64,000 nucleotides of DNA from DATAWK01 sp036267255 (GTDB lineage Bacteria; Acidobacteriota; Terriglobia; Terriglobales; Acidobacteriaceae): NCBI GenBank assembly GCA_036267255.1, contig DATAWK010000041.1:719622-783621 (forward strand), in the 5' to 3' direction. The position numbers and the translations under genes are program-made. Shown here piece after piece: positions 40,604 to 49,060 of the stretch (its first letter is position 1; each line of letters opens with the position of its first letter). Under the pieces are notes generated by a model that was given only the letters and a program-made list of their open reading frames with translations, made no database searches and was not told where the DNA came from.

Positions 40604-40804
40604 CTAGGCGTCTTGCTCTTTGCGGGCTTTCTTGCGATTGCGCTTGCGCGCCAACGCCTGCTTCACGCGCTTCTTTTCACCGGGCTTCAGGTAGTAGGAG
40701 TGACGCTTGACTTCCTTGATGATGTCTTCCTGCTGTACCTTGCGTTTGAAACGGCGAAGCGCATTTTCCAGAGGCTCACCCTCTTGCACTTTAACTTCCG
40801 CCAA
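40604..40804 (-). CDS. rpsU: 30S ribosomal protein bS21
   Basis: 66 residues with EVKVQEGEPLENALRRFKRKVQ, which is the family signature, and a Lys/Arg-rich tail. A TTG at 40804 is the likely start: no ATG or GTG gives the usual (M)AEVKV N-terminus, and GGGGGTG lies at the right distance upstream. bS21 sits near the anti-Shine-Dalgarno end of 16S rRNA and helps initiation. It is not part of a dnaG operon here, unlike in enterobacteria. Confidence 0.93.
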   Translation of the reverse strand: MAEVKVQEGEPLENALRRFKRKVQQEDIIKEVKRHSYYLKPGEKKRVKQALARKRNRKKARKEQDA

Positions 40805-41004
40805 TGAACTGACACCCCCAAACTTTCCTGTTGGACTCCTCAAGAGTACGTGAAAATGTTCGTTCTACTCAAGCAGGGCTAGCTAACTCCTTTATTTCCC
40901 ACCCGGGTTGGGGAGCTATTTGCAATGGGTCTGCGTGCCGCCAGCTGCCTCGCAGGGAATCCAGTGCTTGCAGGCGCGGGCCGCTCAGTGGAAACTGAAG
41001 ACAT

Positions 41005-41526
41005 ATGATTCGTCCGTACCAGGGAAAATCTCCCATCATTCCGGCTTCTTGTTATGTGGATATTTCCGCGCAGATTATCGGAGACGTTGTGCTTGGCGAG
41101 CATTCCAGCGTCTGGATGAATGCCGTTGTGCGCGGCGATGTGCATTCGATTCGTGTTGGCGCCAACTCCAACGTGCAGGATTGTTCCGTGCTACATGGAA
41201 TGCGATACAAGTATCCGGTGATCGTGGGCGATTGGGTCACGATTGGCCACAATGCCACGGTGCATGGATGCGTGGTGGAGGACGCCTGCCTGATCGGCAT
41301 GAATGTCGTGATTCTAAACAATGCCCGCATCGGCGAAGGTTCCATCATTGCAGCAGGTGCGGTCATTCCGGAAAATGCGATTGTTCCGCCGCGAACCTTG
41401 TGGGCCGGAGTTCCGGGCAAGGAACGGCGCCAGCTTTCCGACGCAGATCGGGAAATGATTCTGCAATACGCGAAGAATTATCTCGACTACACGGCCATTT
41501 ATCTGCGAGAGACGGGCGAAGAATAG
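41005..41526 (+). CDS. Gamma-class carbonic anhydrase-like hexapeptide protein
   Basis: 173 residues with a left-handed beta-helix built from hexapeptide repeats (VGDWVTIGHNATVHGCVVEDACLIGMNVVILNNARIG). The three metal-binding histidines are at about 64, 82 and 87, as in Cam/CamH proteins. It probably hydrates CO2, using Zn or Fe, as a trimer. The gene is alone, divergent from rpsU. Activity is not certain, since acyltransferases share the fold, but the His set argues for carbonic anhydrase. Confidence 0.88.
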   Translation: MIRPYQGKSPIIPASCYVDISAQIIGDVVLGEHSSVWMNAVVRGDVHSIRVGANSNVQDCSVLHGMRYKYPVIVGDWVTIGHNATVHGCVVEDACLIGMNVVILNNARIGEGSIIAAGAVIPENAIVPPRTLWAGVPGKERRQLSDADREMILQYAKNYLDYTAIYLRETGEE

Positions 41527-41565
41527 TCCGTCTCTCGCAAATGTGCTTTCACGCAAAATATACCG

Positions 41566-42750
41566 TTAGACCTCGGTATCGCCTTCGGTGCCCAGCACAA
41601 CGGGGATATCCATGCGTTTCTGTCCACGGAAGATGGTTACGGTGACTTTTTCGCCAGATCTGTGGCCGTCCATGATTTCGGAAACATCCTGTGCGCTGGC
41701 CACGGATTCTCCGTCAATCGCCACGATCAGGTCTCCGCCGACATAGATGAGCGTGTTGCCCAGATAAGCCTTTTGTGAGCCGCCACGCAGGCCGGCGCGA
41801 TCTGCCGGGCCGCCGGGAACGACGCGCTCAATCAACAAACCAGAGTCCGCGGGCAGGCCCATCTGATCGGCGAGATCGGGGCCAATCGGCAGCGACTCAA
41901 TGCCGAGCGTGGGTCGTAGAACTTTTCCGTAATGAGCAAAATCGCTTAACACGGCTTTGGCTGAATTGATGGGGATGGCAAAACCGATGCCGGCGTTCTG
42001 GTCCGCGCCGCCGCCGGTGGCGATCATGGAGTTGATGCCGATAACTTCTCCGCGCGAGTTGAGCAGCGGGCCGCCGGAGTTGCCGGGATTGATCGCGGCA
42101 TCGGTCTGGATGGCATCTTCAATCAGATTGCCGAGCGGTCCGCGTACGGAACGAATCGAACTGATAATGCCGCGCGTCATGGTACCGTTCAATCCAAATG
42201 GATTGCCGATGGCGTAGACCACCTGGCCCACCAGCAAACCACGCGAATCCCCCAGTGTGGCGGGTTGCAGATTGGGCGCGTCGATTTTCAGCAGCGCCAG
42301 ATCGTGCGATTTATCTCGCAACAGGACCTGGGCCTTATAACGATGTTTGTCATACAAGGTGACATCCACCTCGCGCGCGTCCGAGACGACATGGTAATTG
42401 GTGAGGATGTGACCTTGTTTATCCAGAATAAAACCCGATCCCTGGCCCTGTTGCGGCACCGGGCCGTAAAAGAAATCAAAGGCTATCGTGGTCGAAACGA
42501 CGTTGACGACCGAAGGCAGACCTTTTTTATAGACAGCTACATTTTCCTGTTCTTCCGGCGTCAGAGCCGGTGCGGCATCGGCCTGCGTCAACGTCATGGA
42601 AGGGTTCAGGTCCTTGATCAAATGCTGATCGGCTTTTGGCATGTGGGAGTTCAGTTGTGCATACCACCTGCCGGTTGTTGCCGAGTGTGTCGTAACGAAG
42701 TAGAAACCGCCTACAATGGCGAGGGTCAGGATTAGAAGACGAGCTTTCAT
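41566..42750 (-). CDS. HtrA/Deg-type serine protease with one PDZ domain
   Basis: 394 residues. N-terminal membrane anchor (residues 4-20), then a trypsin-like domain with the catalytic triad His120 (TNYHVV), Asp150 (SHDLALLKI) and Ser225 (GNSGGPL), and one PDZ domain near the C-terminus with GLLIERVVPGGPADRAGLR. It resembles DegS or HhoB in having one PDZ domain and an anchor, so periplasmic quality control or signalling is likely. It is followed by coaE/folD in the opposite gap but not coupled. Confidence 0.93.
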   Translation of the reverse strand: MKARLLILTLAIVGGFYFVTTHSATTGRWYAQLNSHMPKADQHLIKDLNPSMTLTQADAAPALTPEEQENVAVYKKGLPSVVNVVSTTIAFDFFYGPVPQQGQGSGFILDKQGHILTNYHVVSDAREVDVTLYDKHRYKAQVLLRDKSHDLALLKIDAPNLQPATLGDSRGLLVGQVVYAIGNPFGLNGTMTRGIISSIRSVRGPLGNLIEDAIQTDAAINPGNSGGPLLNSRGEVIGINSMIATGGGADQNAGIGFAIPINSAKAVLSDFAHYGKVLRPTLGIESLPIGPDLADQMGLPADSGLLIERVVPGGPADRAGLRGGSQKAYLGNTLIYVGGDLIVAIDGESVASAQDVSEIMDGHRSGEKVTVTIFRGQKRMDIPVVLGTEGDTEV

Positions 42751-42852
42751 GCAGATGGATTCCTAGCCTTGTTTTTTATGGTGTGCAATCTACGTTGCAT
42801 GGGTTCTGAAAAACTTCCGGATCGGCCTGTCACAATTCTCTCCAGAATATTC

Positions 42853-42867
42853 CTTTAGATTCTAAAG
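42853..42867. repeat. 15-bp palindrome upstream of the HtrA gene
   Basis: CTTTAGA and TCTAAAG flank a central T, about 100 bases upstream of the HtrA start. It may be a regulator site; length alone does not prove function. Confidence 0.35.
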
Positions 42868-42933
42868 AGATGTGGATGGATGTGCGATGTCTCTGCATGG
42901 CACACAGTATTCCGGCGTTTTCCCTGTCGTCCA

Positions 42934-43596
42934 TTACCGATGCCACGATTGGAAGATGCGCTCCACGGCAGCTTCGGTTTGTTCGCACGGGCCGGAATTA
43001 TCAATTACGTAGTTGCAGAAGGGTACTTTTTCCGCATCTGGCATTTGCGCAGCCATGCGCCGCAGGGCGTCCGCTTCGATGGAGGAGCGTTCCTGCGGAG
43101 TGAGTGGGCGGCCCTGGCTGACGCGTGCGATGTAACGGGAGATTTTTAACGATTCCGGCGCAGTGACGAGAATCAATTGATCAAATCGCTTACGCAGTCC
43201 GGACGCTGTGCCCGCGCGATCGGCTTCAAAGATCAGCGCCGATTCCACCATGACGATGGCATTAGGGTCGCGTGCAAAAATCTCGTGGGCGCGTCGTTCC
43301 TGCTCCGCTACCACCGGCGGATGCACGATATGGCTCAGCTCGTCGATGCGACCGGTGGAGAAAACATAACGCGCGAGAGCAGCGCGATCCAGTTGACCGT
43401 TGGGACGCACCAGCGACGGCAGTTCCGGAATGCCGGAAAAGCGTTGCAGAATCGCGGCGTACACAGGCTGACCCGGCTGCATCAATTCTCTGCCAATGGC
43501 GTCGGCCTCCAACAAGGCAATGCCGCGTGCAGCAAACATGGCGGCTACGGTACTCTTGCCGCTACCCAATCCTCCGGTAAGGCCAACGCGCAGCAT
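42934..43596 (-). CDS. coaE: Dephospho-CoA kinase
   Basis: 220 residues. P-loop GGLGSGKST at residues 8-16, with the DAIGRELMQPG and HPPV regions typical of the family. It phosphorylates the 3'-OH of dephospho-CoA, the last step of CoA synthesis. The preceding folD gene ends 12 bases upstream, so the two form an operon. Confidence 0.94.
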   Translation of the reverse strand: MLRVGLTGGLGSGKSTVAAMFAARGIALLEADAIGRELMQPGQPVYAAILQRFSGIPELPSLVRPNGQLDRAALARYVFSTGRIDELSHIVHPPVVAEQERRAHEIFARDPNAIVMVESALIFEADRAGTASGLRKRFDQLILVTAPESLKISRYIARVSQGRPLTPQERSSIEADALRRMAAQMPDAEKVPFCNYVIDNSGPCEQTEAAVERIFQSWHR

Positions 43597-43608
43597 CAGA
43601 AATTTTCT

Positions 43609-44544
43609 CTAAATGGAAATGCCACGGCGCAGCCTGGCGGCGCGCACGGTATTGGCCATCAGCATGGCGATGGTGAGTTTGCCGACGCCACCGGGAACAG
43701 GCGTGTATGCTCCTGCAACTTCAAATGCTTTCGGGTGTACATCGCCGACGATGACGGAACCTTTTTCCTTGAAGGCCATTTCGCGCTTCGCGTTTCCGGC
43801 GAAGAAACGGTCGAAATCCTTCTGCTCTGTGACGCGATTGATACCGACGTCGATGATGGTTGCACCGGGCCGCACCATTTCCGGCGTGACAAAACCGGGC
43901 CGGCCAATCGCAGCCACCAGAATGTCCGCGGCGCGCGTATGGGTTGCCAGGTCGCGTGTCTTGCTGTGGCAAATGGTGACCGTGGCGTTCTCATGCAGCA
44001 GCAGCATAGCCGCAGGCTTGCCGACAATGTCGCTGCGGCCGAGGATGACGGCATTCTGTCCGGCAATCGGCAGATGGCTGCGCTTCAAAATCTCGATGAT
44101 TCCGGCAGGTGTACACGGCGCCAGCGCAGGTTGACCGGCCTGTAGACGCCCTGCGTTCACAGGGTGAAAACCGTCGACATCTTTCTCCGGTAGCACGGCT
44201 TCCAGCAGCCGCTTGGTATCGACGTGGGCGGGCAACGGCAGCTGAATCAGAATGCCGTCAATCTCATCGCGCGCATTCAGGTCGGCAATCAGGCCCAGCA
44301 TTTCTTCGGTCGTAATGGTTTCCGGCGGAGTCAGCATCTCGCTATAGATGCCCAACTCTTCGCAGGTCTTCACTTTGCTGCGCACGTAAATCTGCGATGC
44401 GGGAACACTGCCGACCAGTACCGCGGCCAGGCCGGGCCGGATATTTTGTGCTGCAAGTTTTTGCACATCGGCAGCGACTTCGGCCTTGATTGCCGCAGCA
44501 ATGGTGTTGCCGTCGAGTACGGTTGGAGAGCTAACAGAGGTCAT
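43609..44544 (-). CDS. folD: Bifunctional methylenetetrahydrofolate dehydrogenase/cyclohydrolase FolD
   Basis: 311 residues. YVRSK (Tyr53, Lys57) is the catalytic pair, DGILIQLPLPAHVD and PVNAGRLQAGQP are substrate regions, and VILGRSDIVGKPAAMLL is the dinucleotide site. It interconverts methylene- and formyl-tetrahydrofolate for purines and one-carbon supply. ATG at 44544 is chosen over a TTG three codons earlier. Operon with coaE. Confidence 0.95.
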   Translation of the reverse strand: MTSVSSPTVLDGNTIAAAIKAEVAADVQKLAAQNIRPGLAAVLVGSVPASQIYVRSKVKTCEELGIYSEMLTPPETITTEEMLGLIADLNARDEIDGILIQLPLPAHVDTKRLLEAVLPEKDVDGFHPVNAGRLQAGQPALAPCTPAGIIEILKRSHLPIAGQNAVILGRSDIVGKPAAMLLLHENATVTICHSKTRDLATHTRAADILVAAIGRPGFVTPEMVRPGATIIDVGINRVTEQKDFDRFFAGNAKREMAFKEKGSVIVGDVHPKAFEVAGAYTPVPGGVGKLTIAMLMANTVRAARLRRGISI

Positions 44545-44618
44545 GGGAACCAAATTTCATGGTACAAGATTGCGGGCGCAACATGGTGGACTGCCGCGAT
44601 CCGGAATACACTGCACGT

Positions 44619-44810
44619 ATGTCTGGAGCGCAATTGCCGATGCTGATCGCCATGCTGGCCTGTCCTGTATGCAAGCAACAAGGGTTGCAGGTTGCGCCCG
44701 GCAGCGAGGCCCAGCAGAATCCGCCAGAATGGCTGGTGTGCCGCCACTGCAATCTGCGTTATCCCATTGTCGATGGCATTGCAGTGCTGCTTGCGGAGCG
44801 AGCGAAGTAA
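44619..44810 (+). CDS. Trm112-family small zinc-ribbon protein (YcaR/UPF0434-like)
   Basis: 63 residues from the ATG at 44619: MLACPVCKQQGLQ gives the first Cys pair and VCRHCNLRYPIVDGIAVLL the second pair and the PIVDGI signature of Trm112-like proteins. Bacterial relatives are thought to help methyltransferases. The frame is also open from the ATG at 44559, which would add 20 residues of uncertain value. Divergent from folD. Confidence 0.85.
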   Translation: MSGAQLPMLIAMLACPVCKQQGLQVAPGSEAQQNPPEWLVCRHCNLRYPIVDGIAVLLAERAK

Positions 44811-45178
44811 CCCGCCAAAGGTAACCGGGTAACAGGGAATCCACCTGATAAACATGGTGCACGGTTCGTGGTGCATGTGGCCGCAAGTTGTCCGAATTTT
44901 CCACCGTTTCCACATGCAATCACCATTAGTACCGTTATTTTTGTTACCTAAGTGTCCCTCGTGGATCCAGCCCGGTTGCCGAAGAAGCTGTTAGCAGAAG
45001 AGATGCGCTTACACTGCAAAAGATTGCTGGATAGCGCGATTGGAAATCAAAGGCTCACGGGACTTGTATCTGCAACAATTTTCCGCGAAATGAGTCTAAA
45101 TAGAGTGGGATACATGGGAAAGCTTATATGGTCATGCAGTACATGGATCAACGCCCAGGACGAAAAGAGGGAGACACG
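44811..45178. other. Intergenic stretch without confident gene
   Basis: 368 bases. A 76-codon frame runs from 44952 but has no support. GTAACC/GGTTAC-type pieces recur near 44811-44835 and at 44945; this may be chance. I see no RNA gene. Confidence 0.35.
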
Positions 45179-45421
45179 ATGACACCGCATGGAATGGTTG
45201 AAAAGTTTCCCGTTGCAGAATTGCAGGACCTGCGAAACGGCCTGCTGCAAAGTGGTCTGGATTCGTGGCAGGCGGCGGAGCTGGTCAGCAGCTTTCTCAG
45301 TGGCCGTGGCTATGGAGTTTCCCGCCAGAGCGCCCGTGATGCGGTGTCGCGACTGGAAGGGCTGAGTTGTTCCCTGGAATGTATGCAGGCAGAGCTTGAG
45401 AAGCTGGCGATGGTGATGTAA
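45179..45421 (+). CDS. Small protein of unknown function
   Basis: 80 residues starting at an ATG with GGGAGA four bases before it. Predicted all-helical, with LQDLRNGLLQSGLDSWQAAELVSSFLSG and VSRQSARDAVSRLEG, which could be a helix-turn-helix-like or dimer fold. A strong terminator follows 39 bases after the stop, supporting it as an independent expressed gene. No family recognised. Confidence 0.6.
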   Translation: MTPHGMVEKFPVAELQDLRNGLLQSGLDSWQAAELVSSFLSGRGYGVSRQSARDAVSRLEGLSCSLECMQAELEKLAMVM

Positions 45422-45460
45422 TCCGCTGCGTCGGCTGGATTTATTCAAGAAAGCAGAAAA

Positions 45461-45497
45461 CAGGGCTGGGCGAACTCGCCCGGCCCTGAATATTTTT
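45461..45497 (+). terminator. Strong intrinsic terminator
   Basis: A 12-bp GC-rich stem (CAGGGCTGGGCG, loop AACT, and the complement with one T-G pair) is followed by AATATTTTT. It ends the small gene at 45179-45421. It may also work in reverse for the convergent permease gene, where the T-run is weaker. Confidence 0.87.
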
Positions 45498-45514
45498 GCG
45501 CCGGGGCGGCGTGT

Positions 45515-46786
45515 TTATTCGTACTTCAATGCTTCTACCGGGTCCATCTGTGCGGCGCGGGTTGCGGGCAGCGTGCCAAATAGAATGCCAACCAGCATGG
45601 CCGTTCCCAGCGAAATCACAACCGACCACCAGGAAATGTGCATGGGATGATCGGTAAATATGCCCACGGAAAAAGGGAGCGCCAGCCCTAAAAATGTTCC
45701 CACAACGCCGCCGCTGAGAGAGATCAAAACTGCTTCGGTCAAAAATTGAAGCTGAATCTCGCGATAGGTTGCACCCACGGCTTTCCGGATACCGATCTCG
45801 CGAATGCGCGCCCGCACGGTGGCCAGCATGATATTCATGATCCCGACGCCGCTGACGGCAAGTGTAACGGCAGAAACCAGCAGCAACACCAGCGTCATGA
45901 TGTCTGCAATCTGCGTAGCGGTCGTGATCATCGCCGTATATTCATCGACGTCATAAACGGAATTTGGCCGATGCCGGGACTGAATGACGCGCGCAATCTC
46001 ATTGCGGACGTGCGGGATTTCGGTATAGTCCCGGACAGAAAAAAACAGCTGCTTTACATTATCCGTTCCAGTAAAGTACCGGGCCACAGGGTACGGAATC
46101 AGGATGGTCTGGTTTGCCACCTCAGTCTGTCCAAATCCGCTAAAGCGTTCTTTGAATGTTCCGATGATGGTGAACGGAATGCCCTTGATGGAAATGGTTC
46201 GATTGATGGCTGCATCCGCGCTGCCGAACAGGTTGGTGGCGAAGGGAACGGTCACGACGGCGACCTTGGCGTGCGCCGTGGAATCCTGATCATCAAAAAA
46301 GCGGCCGGACAGAACAATCAGATTTCGTACCTTCCGATATTGCGGAGAGACGCCCAGCACCAGAATGTCTTTGACGCTGCCATTGCCCATGCTGATGCCG
46401 TCATGCATTTCGAGCATGGGAGATGAAGCAACCAAGCCTGGTACCTGTTCCTGCACAGCGGTCAGATCATCGATTGTCAGAAAATCCGGGTTGGGATTGA
46501 CTGCACCCGATCCTCCGCCCTGATAATCCGCGACGATCATGTTGGTGCCGATTGCCTGGATGAGATTGATGGCGTATTGCCTTCCGGTCAGACCGATTGT
46601 GGCCACCAAGATAACGGAAGCGGACCCCATGACCATGCCCAGTGCCGTGAGAGCAAAGCGAATCTTGTTGGCGCGAAAGCTGTCCAGCGCAAGGTGGATG
46701 ATCTCGCTGAGCACCATGGTCTTTTTGGCGCTGGCCAGCGTGCGTGCGAACGATGCCGGATTGTGCGTGCGAACGGCGGGAACCAT
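45515..46786 (-). CDS. MacB/FtsX-type ABC transporter permease
   Basis: 423 residues. A transmembrane helix is at about residues 45-65, then a large extracytoplasmic MacB_PCD domain, then three helices with GVGIMNIMLATVRARIREIGIRKAVGATYREI and a C-terminal TLPATRAAQMDPVEALKYE, all typical of lipoprotein/peptide exporters in the MacB family. The ATPase subunit and an adaptor are not next to it; they must be elsewhere if the pump works. ATG at 46786 is used; the ATG at 46717 gives a more usual N-terminus. Confidence 0.88.
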   Translation of the reverse strand: MVPAVRTHNPASFARTLASAKKTMVLSEIIHLALDSFRANKIRFALTALGMVMGSASVILVATIGLTGRQYAINLIQAIGTNMIVADYQGGGSGAVNPNPDFLTIDDLTAVQEQVPGLVASSPMLEMHDGISMGNGSVKDILVLGVSPQYRKVRNLIVLSGRFFDDQDSTAHAKVAVVTVPFATNLFGSADAAINRTISIKGIPFTIIGTFKERFSGFGQTEVANQTILIPYPVARYFTGTDNVKQLFFSVRDYTEIPHVRNEIARVIQSRHRPNSVYDVDEYTAMITTATQIADIMTLVLLLVSAVTLAVSGVGIMNIMLATVRARIREIGIRKAVGATYREIQLQFLTEAVLISLSGGVVGTFLGLALPFSVGIFTDHPMHISWWSVVISLGTAMLVGILFGTLPATRAAQMDPVEALKYE

Positions 46787-46994
46787 GCAACCCTTTGCAA
46801 TGACTTACAATTCCTGTGACTTACAGTTCTTTGATGCGAGCCGATCCCGGCTCGACGCAAACCCCGCCACGCAGATAGAGTATCGATACTAGCGGCAGGA
46901 TGCACCCTTAGCATACCGCTTGCAGAACTCTTTCCCCGGCAGCAGGGCGCTTGTTCTATTCTGATGAAGGCAGGAAGCATAATCCGCGCCACGC

Positions 46995-47084
46995 GGAGGG
47001 ATGTGTGAGCGGTTGAAACAGGCGGTCTTGAAAACCGCTTTACCTTAACGGGTAACGGGGGTTCGAATCCCTCTCCCTCCGCCA
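46995..47084 (+). tRNA. tRNA-Ser (anticodon TGA)
   Basis: Long variable arm (serine class II). Acceptor GGAGGGA pairs with TCCCTCC, anticodon stem GCGGT/ACCGC with loop CTTGAAA gives anticodon TGA, the T loop is GTTCGAATC, and CCA is encoded. The integrase gene begins 185 bases after its end, so it is probably the attachment site of the element. Confidence 0.95.
47057..47084 (+). other. Likely attachment site (tRNA-Ser 3' end)
   Basis: The 3' half of tRNA-Ser beside a P4-type integrase is the usual core site. No second copy of this sequence is seen to 64000, so the other boundary lies outside the window or has decayed. Confidence 0.55.
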
Positions 47085-47127
47085 TTTAATAGTTTCAGGA
47101 CATCCGATAACATCCAATGAGTACATG

Positions 47128-47162
47128 AAATCCCCAGCGAATGCTGGGGATTTCGTATTTTT
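47128..47162 (+). terminator. Intrinsic terminator after tRNA-Ser
   Basis: 11-bp arms AAATCCCCAGC and GCTGGGGATTT around loop GAAT, followed by CGTATTTTT. It ends the tRNA transcript before the integrase gene. Confidence 0.82.
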
Positions 47163-47269
47163 ATGTCCAGAGCTATACTATGGAAGCCAGATGCCGCTGG
47201 GGGTATTTCAGGGGGTACTTTTATTTTTACCTGGGGGTATTTTCTCCAAGAGGCTTTTCAGGAGGAACA

Positions 47270-48472
47270 ATGGCGCTAACTGATACGGCAGTTCGCAAGG
47301 CCAAAACAAAGGACACGGCATACCGCCTGAGCGACGGCGGTGGCCTGTATCTCTGGATAACACCCGCCGGAGGCAAGCTCTGGCGCTGGAAATATCGGTG
47401 TGAAGGCAAAGAGAAACTGATGTCGTTTGGTAGCTATCCAGATGTGTCCTTGTCGCTGGCCAGAGAGCGCCACATTGAGGCGCGCAAGCTGCTGGCTTCT
47501 GGCGTAGACCCGATGGCACAGCGCAAGGCCGACAAAGCTACAGCCGAAAATTCCTTTCAAAGTGTTTCGCTACGCTGGTTGGAACATTGGAGATACGGGA
47601 AGAGTCCCCGGCATGTGGACTACGTGATGAGGCGCATGGAAGCCAATATTCAGCCCAGCCTTGGTGCGCGGCCCATTGCAGAAATCGAAGCGCCAGAATT
47701 GGTCGCAATGGCCAAGGCAATTGAAAAGCGCGGTGCGCGAGACATCGCCAAGCGCGCTTTGGAGACCACTGGGCAGGTGTTTCGCTATGCCATTGCCCAC
47801 GGATATACGAAGCGAAACCCAGCCAGCGAAATCCGTCCCAGCGATATTTTGAAGTCCACGCGCAAGGCCAACTATGCCCGCATCGATGCCCGAGACTTGC
47901 CGGGACTGCTGCGATCCATAGAAGTCTATCCCGGCACGCACGTCACGCGGTTGGCCCTGAAGCTGATGGCTTTCACGTTCGTCCGCACCAGCGAACTGAT
48001 TGGCGCAAGGTGGGCTGAATTCGATATCGAGGCAGCCCGCTGGAACATTCCCGCCGAACGCATGAAGATGCGGACTCCGCATATTGTGCCCCTGGCGAAA
48101 CAGACATTGGACGTGCTGGATACATTGCGGACACTGACGGGTGGAAACAAATGGCTCTTTCCCGGAGACCGAAACGCCAAGAAGCCTATGAGTAACAACA
48201 CGATCCTGAAAGCACTGGAGCGCATGGGATACAAGGGCCAGATGACAGGACACGGTTTCCGGGGACTCGCTTCCACGATCTTGCACGAGCAAGGTTACGC
48301 ACACGAGCACATTGAATTGCAGCTTGCTCATGCACCGCGCAACGCGGTCAGCGCCGCATACAACCATGCTTTATATCTGGAGCCGCGCGCCAGAATGATG
48401 CAAGACTGGGCTGACTTTCTCGAACAGACGCAACGTGGCGGCAAGGTGCCCTTCCGTGGCTCTGCGGCATGA
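47270..48472 (+). CDS. Tyrosine integrase, P4 type (DUF4102 N-terminus)
   Basis: 400 residues. The start block ALTDTAVRKAKTKDTAYRLSD and GGGLYLWI is the DUF4102 arm-binding domain. The core recombinase has Arg in RTSELIGARW, HGFRGLAS (His-x-x-Arg) and a later LAHAPRNAVSAAYNHA with the tyrosine. ATG at 47270 with GGAGGA before it; the longer frame to 47141 has no support. It integrates at tRNA 3' ends. Beside tRNA-Ser, pointing inward. Confidence 0.93.
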   Translation: MALTDTAVRKAKTKDTAYRLSDGGGLYLWITPAGGKLWRWKYRCEGKEKLMSFGSYPDVSLSLARERHIEARKLLASGVDPMAQRKADKATAENSFQSVSLRWLEHWRYGKSPRHVDYVMRRMEANIQPSLGARPIAEIEAPELVAMAKAIEKRGARDIAKRALETTGQVFRYAIAHGYTKRNPASEIRPSDILKSTRKANYARIDARDLPGLLRSIEVYPGTHVTRLALKLMAFTFVRTSELIGARWAEFDIEAARWNIPAERMKMRTPHIVPLAKQTLDVLDTLRTLTGGNKWLFPGDRNAKKPMSNNTILKALERMGYKGQMTGHGFRGLASTILHEQGYAHEHIELQLAHAPRNAVSAAYNHALYLEPRARMMQDWADFLEQTQRGGKVPFRGSAA

Positions 48473-49060
48473 GAAAGAATGAAAGTTAGCGGATAGAGCA
48501 TCCGGTCGGTAGCCGAACGATTCTTGACGAAGTACCCAACATGCCAAAGTTACCCTTTGTGAAAGACGAACGCATACGTCTTGATCCGAATGGTTTCCGG
48601 GTCGCTTCGAATGGCTCTGACCTCTGCCGTGACAGTTATGCTAAGTGATTGCAACTAAATGATTTCATGGGCGTTGATGGCTAACTACAGCACCCTTAGG
48701 CATTCAGAAACACTGGGAAAAACGCAAAGTTCAATTTTCAGCACTCTCGTCAGCACCCTAGATTGTTTGAGGTAGAAAATGCCTCGACCTCTGCCGCGCG
48801 TCGGCAGCAGTCTGGATCGAGGCAGAGGTCCAGTTCAAATCAATCCTTTGCCGATTTTAAGGGTGCGAAAGGGTGCTCAAGCACCCTCGCAAAACTCTAA
48901 GTTGCGCTGAATCTGATGCCTACGCCGTTTACCCTTGCCTATCGGGCCTATCCGAAACCCAAAGCCAAATAGATCGCTGGCAAATTGTCTCAGCGTTGCC
49001 GAGACAATTTATTGAGCGCCATCGACCGGGTGTACAGACGAAGGGAAAACATTCACCCTT
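48473..49060. other. Non-coding stretch containing the left mirror flank
   Basis: 588 bases with no credible gene. It contains GACCTCTGCCG at 48619-48629, AGCACCCT at 48689 and 48752, and the left flank feature described separately. Confidence 0.6.
48786..49010. repeat. Left diverged inverted flank of the cus cassette
   Basis: Read outward from cusA (toward lower coordinates) it has: GCTGAGACAAT within a palindrome at 48982-49010; the block AGCACCCTTTCGCACCCT at 48860-48877 (minus strand); and a hairpin from GACCTCTGCC arms at 48786-48830. The right flank at 55607-55834 has the same blocks in the same outward order. The palindrome also makes a stem (10-bp arms, 9-base loop) that may terminate the cus operon. 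Confidence 0.7.

Noticed and set aside
41005..41526. Acyltransferase instead of carbonic anhydrase
   Set aside because: The three correctly placed histidines favour the carbonic anhydrase type.
44952..45182. 76-codon plus-strand open frame
   Set aside because: No ribosome site and no domain; it overlaps the start of the better gene at 45179.
48619..48796. CRISPR-like array from recurring GACCTCTGCCG and AGCACCCT pieces
   Set aside because: Pieces are short, unevenly spaced and in both directions; no regular repeat-spacer pattern and no cas gene.
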